Origin: Parabacteroides faecalis
Lineage (GTDB): Bacteria; Bacteroidota; Bacteroidia; Bacteroidales; Tannerellaceae
DNA length: 35,058 bases
Assembly (NCBI RefSeq): GCF_022809355.1
Contig: NZ_JAKZMM010000042.1
Span: 1-35,058 of the forward strand
Direction: 5' to 3'
Made by a program: the position numbers and the translations under genes. Positions 8,754 through 15,907 of this stretch are shown here, piece by piece. The notes beneath the pieces are model-generated. The model was not told the origin of the DNA, did not search any database, and saw nothing but the letters and a program-made list of their open reading frames with translations. Within the stretch, counting starts at the first letter, position 1. Every line of letters starts with the position of its first letter.

Positions 8754-9602
8754 ATGATTGCTATAGCAGATAGTGGTTCTACCAAGACAGAATGGTGCTT
8801 GGTCGAGAAAATAGGTCAGATTCATTCCCGGTGTTTTACGCCGGGAATGAATCCTTATTTCCAGTCGGAAGAACAAATGACAGCCATGATTCAGCAGGTT
8901 TTGTATCCGCAATGGACTGGATTGGTGATTGATGCCGTTTACTTCTATGGGGCAGGTTGTGCTTTTCCCGAGAAGAATGTTTTGGTAGAAAAAGCGATTC
9001 ATTCCTGTTGGTCTGTTCCGGTGGAAGTGAACAGTGATCTGATGGCAGCCGCTCATGCCTTGTGTGGAACCGACACAGGTATCGCTTGCATTTTGGGAAC
9101 AGGTTCCAATTCTTGTCTGTATGATGGGAAAGAGGTAAAAGAACAGATTTCTCCTTTGGGATTTATTTTAGGTGATGAAGGCAGTGGTGCCGTTTTGGGG
9201 AAACTGTTAATCGGAGATTGTTTGAAACGCCAATTGCCGGCTTCGCTATGTCAGGAATTTATGGAAACTTACCAACTGACGCCGGCTTCTATTTTGGAAC
9301 ATGTTTACAAGAAGCCTTTCCCGAATCGTTACCTGGCCAGCTTTGTTCCATTCTTGAAAGAGCATTTGGATGTAGAGTCGGTTTTCCAATTGGTTTATCG
9401 TAGTTTTGATGCCTTTATCCGGCGAAATGTAATGCAATATACGGGACATGACCGATATCCGGTTCATTTTGTAGGTTCGGTGGCTTTTTATTTTCAGTCG
9501 GTATTACGGCAAGTCCTCGAGAAATATGAGCTGACGCCGGGAAAGATAGAGAAGGCTCCTATGGACGGTCTGATTTTATATTATAATAAGGTAAGGAAAT
9601 GA
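8754..9602 (+). CDS. murK: BadF/BadG-type N-acetylglucosamine / N-acetylmuramate kinase
   Basis: This 282-residue protein of the BadF/BadG/BcrA/BcrD ATPase family uses ATP to phosphorylate an N-acetyl amino sugar at position 6. The ASKHA-fold signatures are clear: phosphate loop DSGSTKTEW (6-14), the catalytic segment NSDLMAAAHAL (93-103, catalytic Asp95), GTGSNS (115-120) and GDEGSG (140-145). Its stop overlaps the murQ start by 4 bp, so the two are translationally coupled. Related kinases of Clostridium (MurK) and the kinase encoded next to murQ in Tannerella act on MurNAc, and MurQ needs MurNAc-6-phosphate. I therefore favour a MurK-type role, but plain GlcNAc kinase (NagK) is equally compatible with the sequence. 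The gene symbol is provisional. Confidence 0.8.
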   Translation: MIAIADSGSTKTEWCLVEKIGQIHSRCFTPGMNPYFQSEEQMTAMIQQVLYPQWTGLVIDAVYFYGAGCAFPEKNVLVEKAIHSCWSVPVEVNSDLMAAAHALCGTDTGIACILGTGSNSCLYDGKEVKEQISPLGFILGDEGSGAVLGKLLIGDCLKRQLPASLCQEFMETYQLTPASILEHVYKKPFPNRYLASFVPFLKEHLDVESVFQLVYRSFDAFIRRNVMQYTGHDRYPVHFVGSVAFYFQSVLRQVLEKYELTPGKIEKAPMDGLILYYNKVRK

Positions 9603-10429
9603 GTTTTCAGAAAATAACGGAACAAGAATCGTTGTATCATGATTTGGAGAAGAAATCGGTACACGAACTATTGACGGAGATTAATCAGGAAGATCAGAAA
9701 GTGGCATTGGCTGTACAAAAGGTGATTCCACAGATCGAGAAATTGGTGACAGGTATTGTTGAGCGGATGAAGCAAGGTGGACGACTGTTTTATTTAGGTG
9801 CCGGGACAAGCGGACGATTGGGCGTTCTGGATGCTTCCGAAATTCCACCGACTTATGGAATGCCTAATACGTATGTGATCGGATTGATAGCCGGTGGTGA
9901 GAAGGCTTTGCGGAATCCGGTGGAAGCAGCTGAAGACGATGCGTTGAAAGGCTGGAAAGAATTGTGTGAACATCAGGTTTCTTCTCGGGATGTTGTGGTG
10001 GGCATTGCTGCTTCAGGCACGACGCCTTATGTGATCGGAGCTTTACATCTGGCGCGTCAGGAAGGGATTTTGACAGGCGCGATTGCCTGTAATCCGGATT
10101 CTCCGATAGCGGCTGAGGCTGATATAGCCATTGAACCGATTGTTGGTCCGGAGTATGTTACAGGTAGTACACGGATGAAAAGTGGAACGGCCCAGAAGAT
10201 GGTATTGAATATGATCAGTACGGCTACGATGATTCAATTGGGAAGAGTCAAGAACAACCGGATGGTGAATATGCAACTGACTAACCAAAAGCTGGTTGAT
10301 CGGGGAACGCGGATGATTATGGATGAGTTAGGTTTGGATTACGATACGGCGCATCATTTGTTGCAATTGCATGGTTCTGTTTGTGAAGCTGTTGATTCTT
10401 ATCATCGGGAGTGGCGTTTGAATCAGTGA
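9599..10429 (+). CDS. murQ: N-acetylmuramic acid 6-phosphate etherase
   Basis: MurQ cleaves the D-lactyl ether of MurNAc-6-phosphate to give GlcNAc-6-phosphate and lactate, an essential step in reusing peptidoglycan amino sugars. This 276-residue protein is a SIS-fold enzyme. Diagnostic motifs are GAGTSGRLGVLDASE (67-81, with the catalytic Glu81), the AAEDD segment at about 110-114, GIAASGTTPYVIGAL, and GPEYVTGSTRMKSGTAQK, the last being very highly conserved in MurQ. It is slightly shorter at the C-terminus than the E. coli enzyme of 298 residues. The start codon overlaps the kinase stop (ATGA), which supports the kinase-MurQ coupling. It acts in the cytosol. Confidence 0.95.
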   Translation: MSFQKITEQESLYHDLEKKSVHELLTEINQEDQKVALAVQKVIPQIEKLVTGIVERMKQGGRLFYLGAGTSGRLGVLDASEIPPTYGMPNTYVIGLIAGGEKALRNPVEAAEDDALKGWKELCEHQVSSRDVVVGIAASGTTPYVIGALHLARQEGILTGAIACNPDSPIAAEADIAIEPIVGPEYVTGSTRMKSGTAQKMVLNMISTATMIQLGRVKNNRMVNMQLTNQKLVDRGTRMIMDELGLDYDTAHHLLQLHGSVCEAVDSYHREWRLNQ

Positions 10430-10436
10430 TATTTTG

Positions 10437-10444
10437 TATATTTG
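10437..10444 (+). promoter_or_regulatory. -7 element that fixes the start of the next gene
   Basis: TATATTTG matches TAnnTTTG, with TTTG at 10417-10420 as a possible though slightly close -33 element. Because it lies downstream of an in-frame ATG at 10434, the true start of the next gene is more likely the ATG at 10464. Confidence 0.5.
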
Positions 10445-10463
10445 CGCGTTAAATCATAATGAA

Positions 10464-11111
10464 ATGAGTTTCTTATCAAAATTATTCAAGAAAAATACAC
10501 CGGAAACAACTGAAGAAACGACGAAAGGTTCTGTTGAAGAGTTCGTTTCACTGATCCGGGTTTACTATCAGGCTGTCATGGCCGTTAACTTGGGAGTGAC
10601 GAATCTGAATATGCTGGCTGATATGGCTTTATTCAAGCGTATGCTGAAGATTCCGACTCAGAATAATAAATTAGGTGTTGCTGAAAAGGCACGTGTCCGC
10701 AAAGTCCTGATGCAGGATTATGGATTAAACGAAACATTCTTCAAGGAAATAGATTCGTCGGTGAGGAGATGTTGTAAGACTCAGAACGATATCAAGACCT
10801 ATTTCTTTATGTTCCAGGGTTTCTGTAATGATTTGTTCAGTCTGTTGGGTAATCTGATGCAATGGAAGTTCCGTTTGGCGCTGTTGTTGAAGAAGATGCT
10901 TTACGCACAGACTGTAAAGACAGTGCATGAAATCATGACACGTTCGGAATGGAACGATGTCAGTGTGCAGAAAGCCGCCTGGAGTGTTCGTAAGTATGCT
11001 CAGTCTTTGGGCTATTCAGAACAATGGGTAACAGACTTTGTCTATAATGTGGTTCTTTTGGCTCGCGAAGATCAGAAGAAACAGGCAAAAGAAGGAAAGA
11101 AAGACGCATGA
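10464..11111 (+). CDS. Conserved all-helical protein of unknown function
   Basis: I do not recognise a named family for this 215-residue protein. It has a lysine-rich N-terminus (MSFLSKLFKKN), then predicted amphipathic helices throughout, no signal peptide and no clear transmembrane segment. The C-terminus is very lysine-rich. It is probably cytosolic. I chose the ATG at 10464 because the longer in-frame start at 10434 would place coding sequence over a good promoter element. The gene overlaps the next one by 4 bp (ATGA), so it is likely co-expressed with the glycosylase-like protein. Whether it also belongs to the nhaD-murQ transcript is unclear, as only 34 bp separate it from murQ. Confidence 0.7.
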   Translation: MSFLSKLFKKNTPETTEETTKGSVEEFVSLIRVYYQAVMAVNLGVTNLNMLADMALFKRMLKIPTQNNKLGVAEKARVRKVLMQDYGLNETFFKEIDSSVRRCCKTQNDIKTYFFMFQGFCNDLFSLLGNLMQWKFRLALLLKKMLYAQTVKTVHEIMTRSEWNDVSVQKAAWSVRKYAQSLGYSEQWVTDFVYNVVLLAREDQKKQAKEGKKDA

Positions 11112-11722
11112 AAGAAACCGTAGCCGAGAAGCATCCGCTGGGATTCTTTCTGCCGGAAAATACACAGTTGCTGATGTTGGGGAGTTTTCCTCCGCCTCAG
11201 CAACGTTGGTCCATGAATTTCTACTATCCGAATATACAAAACGATATGTGGAGAATTCTTGGACTTTTATTTTATGCGGACAAAGACTTCTTTTTGGAAG
11301 CGCCCCGGAAGTTCAGTGAAGAGAAGTGCAAGGCTTTTTGCCGGGAAAAAGGTTTGGGAATAGGCGATACCGGTGTAGAAGTGATCCGTCAGAAAGGAAA
11401 TGCTTCGGATAAGTTCCTTGAAATTGTCCGACCGATTGATTTGGAACAGGTATTGGGTCAGATTCCACAATGCCGGGCCATTGTGGTTACCGGACAAAAG
11501 GCAATGGATACGCTTTTGTCGGTCTTGTCGTTGTATGTTTCTGTCGAAGAACCGGCAGTCGGATCTTGCTCTTCTTTTGTTTGGCAAGGAAGAGATATGA
11601 AACTATTTCGTATGCCTTCTTCATCGCGGGCATATCCGAAGCCATTACCGGAAAAAGCGGCTATCTATCGGAAAATGTTTGAATTACTAGGTATGTTGCC
11701 TGCAGAGGAAAAAGAAAAATGA
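11108..11722 (+). CDS. Uracil-DNA glycosylase superfamily protein
   Basis: This 204-residue protein has the layout of the uracil-DNA-glycosylase-like superfamily. A first motif LMLGSFPPPQQRW near residues 22-34 corresponds to the water-activating loop. NDMWRILG follows, and a second motif MPSSSRAYPKP near residue 168 is in the place of the HPSP loop that grips DNA. Such proteins remove damaged or deaminated bases (uracil, hypoxanthine, or G:T-mismatched thymine). Which base this one removes cannot be read from the sequence. The usual catalytic Asp/Asn is not obvious in motif 1, so the activity is uncertain. It overlaps the preceding unknown gene by 4 bp, suggesting that gene may have a DNA-related role. 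Confidence 0.7.
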   Translation: MKETVAEKHPLGFFLPENTQLLMLGSFPPPQQRWSMNFYYPNIQNDMWRILGLLFYADKDFFLEAPRKFSEEKCKAFCREKGLGIGDTGVEVIRQKGNASDKFLEIVRPIDLEQVLGQIPQCRAIVVTGQKAMDTLLSVLSLYVSVEEPAVGSCSSFVWQGRDMKLFRMPSSSRAYPKPLPEKAAIYRKMFELLGMLPAEEKEK

Positions 11723-11751
11723 AATTTTCTGATAATTTTTTTGCCGAAACG

Positions 11752-11782
11752 CTTGTCAGTTTAAAATAAAGTCGTACCTTTG
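11752..11782 (+). promoter_or_regulatory. Promoter of tRNA-Pro (CTTG-N19-TACCTTTG)
   Basis: The -33 element CTTG (11752-11755) and -7 element TACCTTTG (11775-11782) are separated by 19 bp, the preferred Bacteroidetes spacing. Transcription would start near 11789, about 45 nt before the mature tRNA. Confidence 0.75.
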
Positions 11783-11832
11783 CAACCGTAATTGAGAACG
11801 GTACTACCGAAGCGATTACAAGACATAAAAAT

Positions 11833-11906
11833 CGGGATGTAGCACAGTTGGCTAGCGCGCCACGTTCGGGACGTGGAGGTCGGAAGTTCGAGTCTTCTCA
11901 TCCCGA
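11833..11906 (+). tRNA. tRNA-Pro(CGG)
   Basis: The 74-nt gene folds as a full cloverleaf. The acceptor stem pairs CGGGATG with CATCCCG, the anticodon stem pairs CCACG with CGTGG, and the loop TTCGGGA gives anticodon CGG. The T-loop TTCGAGT is present and the discriminator base is A. The CCA end is not encoded. It has its own promoter and a strong terminator. Confidence 0.93.
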
Positions 11907-11912
11907 CTATTA

Positions 11913-11958
11913 AAAGGCTAAATATCTACCAATTAGATATTTAGCCTTTAGTCTTTTT
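11913..11958 (+). terminator. Terminator of tRNA-Pro, possibly bidirectional
   Basis: A perfect 15-bp stem (11913-11927 with 11935-11949) with a 7-nt loop is followed by CTTTTT. Lying between tRNA-Pro (+) and the ECF operon (-), it could stop both transcripts. Confidence 0.75.
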
Positions 11959-11993
11959 ATCCGGTTTTGCTTTGCGCTGGTCATATCTTCTTT

Positions 11994-12398
11994 CTATTTT
12001 GCCTTTGTTTGATATGAGGAAAGATTTATGACGTCCTGGATGTTGCGGATAATACTGATGATGGCAAAGCTGATGATTCCGGCAATGAAAGCAAGAGAAA
12101 GCAAACGGCTGTTTTGTTCAAGGAATGAAAGTCCCTTGATTTCCGTTTCGAGTGAGAAGGTAAATGCCGTTTCCGGGAGCATGAGGATAAAGGCAAACAA
12201 GACACTGCTGCACAGAATTCCCAATACGAAGGCGACAATCACCAGATATTTATACCGGCGAATTTGTTTATCCTGTACTTGCTTGATGTATTCGACTGCA
12301 TCCAATCTTTGATTCAGCTTTTCCATGAAGCATTCGTTACTTTCAAGGCTGGGCTTGTAGTCTTGAAATATTTGTTCTAAAATATCTTCCTTTTTCAT
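11994..12398 (-). CDS. Two-TM membrane protein, putative anti-sigma partner
   Basis: This 134-residue protein has a charged, cytosolic N-terminal part of about 45 residues, then two hydrophobic segments at about 48-75 and 97-115, and a polar tail. It is the last gene of a three-gene operon. Its start overlaps the stop of the sigma-factor gene by 4 bp. Proteins with a short cytosolic domain plus membrane anchor directly after an ECF sigma gene often hold the sigma factor inactive, so an anti-sigma role is a reasonable inference from position. No sequence motif of a known anti-sigma family is visible. Confidence 0.65.
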   Translation of the reverse strand: MKKEDILEQIFQDYKPSLESNECFMEKLNQRLDAVEYIKQVQDKQIRRYKYLVIVAFVLGILCSSVLFAFILMLPETAFTFSLETEIKGLSFLEQNSRLLSLAFIAGIISFAIISIIRNIQDVINLSSYQTKAK

Positions 12399-12877
12399 TC
12401 CCTTTTGATTTTTAGTTTGAGTTGTTCTCTTCCGCGCGACAACTGTTTCTTTACGGCATCTACACTGACGTCAATGATGACACTGATTTCTTTGATAGAA
12501 TATCCTTTCAGGTAGTATAACAGAATCGATGTACGTTCTTTGGCAGGCAGACTGGCTATCGCTGCATATAAATCTTGATAGGCAAACGAACGGTCGGCTG
12601 CCAAAGATAAATCGGGAGTAGAGATGGCTTCGTCTAATGTATCCCAATCTCGTTGTACCTTTTTTCTGTCCAGAAAGGTATTGTGGGCAATCTTGTAAAG
12701 CCAGGCATTGAATTTCCCTTCATCCTGATAGTGACTTACAGACAGATATGCTTTTACCAAAGTTTCCTGAGCGATGTCATTGGCTTCTTCCCGGTTTCCA
12801 CAACAGAGAGCCAGCAGGAATCTTCTTAATGATTCCTGCTCACGGCTTACCAGTTTTATGAATTCTTCTCGGTTCAC
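12395..12877 (-). CDS. ECF-type RNA polymerase sigma factor
   Basis: This 160-residue protein has the two domains of an ECF sigma factor. Region 2 runs from about 15 to 80, with AQETLVKAYLSV and the DNA-melting segment FNAWLYKIAHNTFLDRK. Region 4 runs from about 105 to 155, with LPAKERTSILLYYLKGYSIKEISVIIDVSVDAVKKQLSRGRE, a clear helix-turn-helix that binds the -35 region (described by parts: LPAKERTSILLYY, GYSIKEIS, AVKKQLSRGRE). It directs RNA polymerase to a specific regulon, which cannot be identified here. It overlaps both neighbours by 4 bp, so all three are translated together. The flanking membrane proteins suggest it responds to an envelope signal. Confidence 0.92.
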   Translation of the reverse strand: MNREEFIKLVSREQESLRRFLLALCCGNREEANDIAQETLVKAYLSVSHYQDEGKFNAWLYKIAHNTFLDRKKVQRDWDTLDEAISTPDLSLAADRSFAYQDLYAAIASLPAKERTSILLYYLKGYSIKEISVIIDVSVDAVKKQLSRGREQLKLKIKRE

Positions 12878-13311
12878 TTTTGTTCTTTTTCCTCAGACTC
12901 CAATTCTTTTGCCAACATTCTTTTACTGATAAAATAAACGATCAGAAAGGATATGCCTATTCCTAATGAAAGTATACTTATGAAATAAATTTGATAGATA
13001 TCCTTTGGATCACTTCCTCCTTTATAATCTATCCAAAAACCAACACCTAAGAATGAAATTCCTATGGCTATGAATACACATGCGCAAAGGAGTTTTTCCA
13101 AAAGTTCTTTTTTAAGAGATTTTTTGGGTGGATTGAGTTGCTTGATGAATTCTTCAATATGCAAATTGGGATTTTTCTCCAATGCGGCTAAAATGATTTC
13201 GGTACGTTTGTTGGTGTCGTTGGTTTGTTTGCGCATGATTAACCATACGATCAGAACGGGCAGGACGACACAAATACCCAATGAGATAATAATACTTGTA
13301 TAAGCGATCAT
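12874..13311 (-). CDS. DUF6249-like membrane protein
   Basis: This 145-residue protein has a hydrophobic N-terminal segment (about 5-25), a charged cytosolic stretch containing NPNLHIEEFIKQLNPPKK, two further membrane segments (about 75-93 and 108-128) and a highly charged C-terminus. It resembles the DUF6249 proteins that accompany ECF sigma factors in Bacteroidetes. It is the first gene of the operon and its stop overlaps the sigma-factor start. It is likely a membrane component of the sigma system, but I cannot tell whether it senses, inhibits or is simply co-regulated. Confidence 0.7.
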   Translation of the reverse strand: MIAYTSIIISLGICVVLPVLIVWLIMRKQTNDTNKRTEIILAALEKNPNLHIEEFIKQLNPPKKSLKKELLEKLLCACVFIAIGISFLGVGFWIDYKGGSDPKDIYQIYFISILSLGIGISFLIVYFISKRMLAKELESEEKEQK

Positions 13312-13436
13312 AATGCATCTATTTTTTATTCGTTAAACATCTTGTTTTTGGAACTAGTTCATTTGTATAACGAATGTTGCAGGCGAAAGGTGACATGCTG
13401 TTCGTTTATTTTTTCCCTGAATCCTATTTGTTTTTA

Positions 13437-13528
13437 ATTTTTTGACAGATGTGCTAAAGCTTTTCCATAGTTGTGCTAAAGCTTTACGACTAATATGGAA
13501 AAGCTTTTTGACAGCTGTCAAAAATATA
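13437..13528. repeat. 22-bp-phased repeat array with a perfect palindrome
   Basis: Four consecutive 22-bp units begin at 13441. Units 1 and 2 share their last 13 bp (TGTGCTAAAGCTT) and unit 3 shares AAAGCTT. AAGCTT therefore recurs at 13457, 13479 and 13501, exactly 22 bp apart. Units 1 and 4 both begin TTTGACAG, 66 bp (three periods) apart. Unit 4 forms the perfect 20-bp palindrome 13505-13524. A 14-bp inverted repeat (AAAGCTTTTCCATA with its complement at 13494-13507) links units 1-3. The array lies in the gap between the ECF operon and the pseudouridine synthase gene. Confidence 0.75.
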
Positions 13529-13569
13529 AAATGTAGGCAATTTTATGCTCCGGGATAATGAGAATACGA

Positions 13570-15216
13570 TTATTTCTCCGTAGGATAAAAATCGGCCGGC
13601 TTTTCGATGTGGATCCGTTTCCTGGTAGTGGGATGATCAAACTCCAGGAGTTCGGCGTGTAAATATAGGCGGTCCGATTCTCGGCCGTAAAGTGTATCGC
13701 CTTCGATCGGGGCATTTAATCCGTCGGGATGTGCGGCATGAACGCGCAGTTGGTGCGTGCGTCCGGTATGCGGATAGAAGGCAATCCACGTTTGATGGGC
13801 ACTCCTTTGGAGCACTTCATACGTAGTGATGGCGGGTTTACCTAAGGTTTCATGGACGATTTGCCGCGGACGATCCAGTGGATCGGGGCAGATGGGCAGA
13901 GAAATACTTCCTTTATCAGAACTGAGGATGCCATCGAGCCGAGCGATGTATCGTTTGCGGATGGTCCGGTTCTTAAACTGTGCCTGCAGATGTTGGTGAA
14001 CTTCTTTTTTCTTGGCAATCAGCAACAGACCGGAAGTAGCCATATCCAGACGGTGAACTATCAGCGGACCGGTGGCTTCGGGATATTGCTTTCGTGCCCA
14101 GTCGTAAACAGAAAAGTTGGCTTCTTTCCCGGGAACCGACAACATGCCCGCCGGCTTGTTGACGACCAGCAGGTCATTGTCTTCATAAAGAATCTCCAAA
14201 GAAATATCGGATGCAACCGAGGTCTGGACCGATTGGAAGGTAACCGGCAGGCCGATCAGCATGTGTTTGAGGATCGGTTCGCATTTCCCTTTGCAGGCAG
14301 GGTAGAAGTAACCATGCCGGCGTATTTCTGTTTTTGGAGAATTGCCCCACCAGAATTCAGCCATCGCAATCGGACGAAGCTGATTCAAATAGGCATATTG
14401 CAGCAGTTTGGGTGCAGCACATTCGCCTGCTCCGGCGGGAGGAACTTGCTGGGCTGTCGGTGCAAAGATTTCACAAAGATCTTTTGTCTCTCCTCGGGCA
14501 TTTAACAGATTAAACTGGGCGAAAAGCCGGAGCTGAAGGGCTGCCGACCGTTTCTTCCGTTCTTGCTTCCGTTGCTGGATTTGCTTTTCATACTCCAGGA
14601 TACGCGTTTCCAGTTGGGTGAGTTCGGTTTTCCATTTTCGTTCCAGCCGTTTATATTCTGCCTTTTGGAACTGACTTTCTTGGATGAGCCGGGCATCTTC
14701 GTCGGCTGTCAGACCCGTTTCGCGGAGGCGTGCCCGCCGTTCTTTTTCTGTTTTCAAGAAGGTCTTGGCGGCTTGCAATACTTGAGAGGCAGCCGTCTGC
14801 TGTTGCTGCAGTTCCTCTTTCCACGACAAATAAGCCGGATTGTGTTGCATCGTTTCGAGTTCATGGTTGATGGCTGTAATCTGTTCTTCTTCGATCTTGA
14901 AGAATCCGTCGGGTTGCAGTAAGTCATAGACCGGCGGAACAAAGTAATCGTGGTTGTTGGAATGGGCCAAATTCCCGGAGAAAGCTGCTAAGAAACCGAT
15001 TTCTCCGGTGGGTTTCCGCACAACCAGCACACCAAACATTTTCCCTTTTTCCAGTTCTTCCCGCCAGTCGTCTCGTGTTTCCAGATAGGCTTGTACCTCT
15101 TTTGTCGCCAAAAGACAAAGCGGATGTGGGGTATAATGGAACGGATTAGTAAACGTTTCCGGCAGTTCGATACCGTCGGTCGGGGATTGAAAGGTGTGAA
15201 ATTTGCTTACAGACAT
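13570..15216 (-). CDS. RluA-family RNA pseudouridine synthase with long N-terminal region
   Basis: This 548-residue protein ends in a pseudouridine synthase domain. YEDNDLLVVNKPAG (344-357), the catalytic HRLDMATSG (388-396, Asp391) and GRTHQLRVH near the end are diagnostic for the RluA family, which isomerises uridines in rRNA or tRNA. The first 340 residues are unusual: a globular part, a highly charged coiled coil at about 135-225, then GECAAPKLLQYAYL (264-277) and ACKGKCEPILKHML (307-320). Cys266, Cys308 and Cys312 could bind a metal. Similar long RluA relatives occur in other Bacteroidetes. I chose the ATG at 15216 because a longer frame from 15276 runs through the promoter at 15243-15250; the ATG at 15228 is also possible. 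The target nucleotide is unknown. Confidence 0.85.
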   Translation of the reverse strand: MSVSKFHTFQSPTDGIELPETFTNPFHYTPHPLCLLATKEVQAYLETRDDWREELEKGKMFGVLVVRKPTGEIGFLAAFSGNLAHSNNHDYFVPPVYDLLQPDGFFKIEEEQITAINHELETMQHNPAYLSWKEELQQQQTAASQVLQAAKTFLKTEKERRARLRETGLTADEDARLIQESQFQKAEYKRLERKWKTELTQLETRILEYEKQIQQRKQERKKRSAALQLRLFAQFNLLNARGETKDLCEIFAPTAQQVPPAGAGECAAPKLLQYAYLNQLRPIAMAEFWWGNSPKTEIRRHGYFYPACKGKCEPILKHMLIGLPVTFQSVQTSVASDISLEILYEDNDLLVVNKPAGMLSVPGKEANFSVYDWARKQYPEATGPLIVHRLDMATSGLLLIAKKKEVHQHLQAQFKNRTIRKRYIARLDGILSSDKGSISLPICPDPLDRPRQIVHETLGKPAITTYEVLQRSAHQTWIAFYPHTGRTHQLRVHAAHPDGLNAPIEGDTLYGRESDRLYLHAELLEFDHPTTRKRIHIEKPADFYPTEK

Positions 15217-15242
15217 GATAGATCGCATTGAAAACAGCGCTA

Positions 15243-15250
15243 CAAAAGTA
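15243..15250 (-). promoter_or_regulatory. -7 element of the pseudouridine synthase gene
   Basis: On the minus strand this reads TACTTTTG, matching TAnnTTTG. It excludes the longest possible start of the gene and leaves a very short leader before 15228 or 15216. Confidence 0.5.
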
Positions 15251-15279
15251 ATCAACATCACGGGATATAAAGACATCAG

Positions 15280-15310
15280 CTTGGTGCTGTTAGATTTTTT
15301 TGTACATTTG
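15280..15310 (+). promoter_or_regulatory. Promoter of msrA (CTTG-N19-TACATTTG)
   Basis: CTTG at 15280-15283 and TACATTTG at 15303-15310 have the standard 19-bp spacing. The start codon is 24 nt further on, preceded by AAGGAGG (15323-15329), a full Shine-Dalgarno sequence that is unusual in this phylum. Confidence 0.7.
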
Positions 15311-15334
15311 GTCCGATAAAATAAGGAGGAAACG

Positions 15335-15820
15335 ATGAAACAAGAGACTGCAATATTTGCGTGCGGCTGCTTTTGGGGCGCACAATATCAGTTTGAACAT
15401 GCCAAAGGAGTTATTGATTCGGTAGTCGGTTATATGGGCGGAGATAAGGAACATCCTACTTATCAAGAAGTAAAAGCGCATACAACGGGTCATGCCGAAG
15501 TGACGAAGGTCGTGTTTGATGCCGACCAGACATCCTATGTTGATTTATGTAAGCTGTTCTTTGAGATTCATGATCCGGCGCAAACCGACGGACAAGGTCC
15601 GGACATTGGTCCGCAATATCGAAGTGAAATCTTTTATCTGAATGAAGAACAGAAGAAACAGGCCGAAGAAGTGATAGCCTTGCTCCGGTTGAAAGGCTAT
15701 GAAGTGAATACACGCCTTACACCGGCTTCAGCTTTCTGGGAAGGAGAGGAGTATCATCAGCATTATTATGACAAGACGGGTGGAGAACCTTATTGCCATA
15801 TCCGGACAAAGAAGTTCTGA
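15335..15820 (+). CDS. msrA: Peptide-methionine (S)-S-oxide reductase
   Basis: MsrA reduces the S-epimer of methionine sulfoxide in oxidised proteins, using thioredoxin. The signature GCFWG is at residues 11-15, with the catalytic Cys12 only 12 residues from the start. GYMGG, the HAEV segment and DPAQTDGQGPDIGPQYRSEIF follow as expected. A C-terminal Cys in GGEPYCHIR may act as a resolving cysteine. The length of 161 residues fits a stand-alone cytosolic MsrA without an MsrB fusion. It has a good promoter and a strong ribosome-binding site and is closed by the terminator at 15849-15900. Confidence 0.96.
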   Translation: MKQETAIFACGCFWGAQYQFEHAKGVIDSVVGYMGGDKEHPTYQEVKAHTTGHAEVTKVVFDADQTSYVDLCKLFFEIHDPAQTDGQGPDIGPQYRSEIFYLNEEQKKQAEEVIALLRLKGYEVNTRLTPASAFWEGEEYHQHYYDKTGGEPYCHIRTKKF

Positions 15821-15848
15821 GATACGGAAGATGTGGTACTAAAAATAA

Positions 15849-15900
15849 ATCCCCAAAGACTTCGTGCCTTTATTGGGTTTAACACGGAATCTTTGGGGAT
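15849..15900. terminator. Bidirectional terminator between msrA and the MATE gene
   Basis: Arms 15849-15866 (ATCCCCAAAGACTTCGTG) and 15883-15900 (CACGGAATCTTTGGGGAT) are complementary with one mismatch. The minus-strand side is followed by a T-rich run. The hairpin sits exactly between the convergent msrA and MATE genes. Confidence 0.8.
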
Positions 15901-15907
15901 CTTTATC

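Noticed and set aside
13351-13360. 10-bp palindrome GAACTAGTTC upstream of the ECF operon
   Set aside because: It could be an operator, but one short palindrome in an AT-rich gap is not enough evidence.
13441-13528. CRISPR or simple tandem repeat
   Set aside because: Units differ along their first half and there are no spacers; the shared feature is phasing, not an exact repeat.
13852-14505. 217-codon + frame antisense to the pseudouridine synthase gene
   Set aside because: It is a shadow of a clear gene on the other strand, with no family resemblance.
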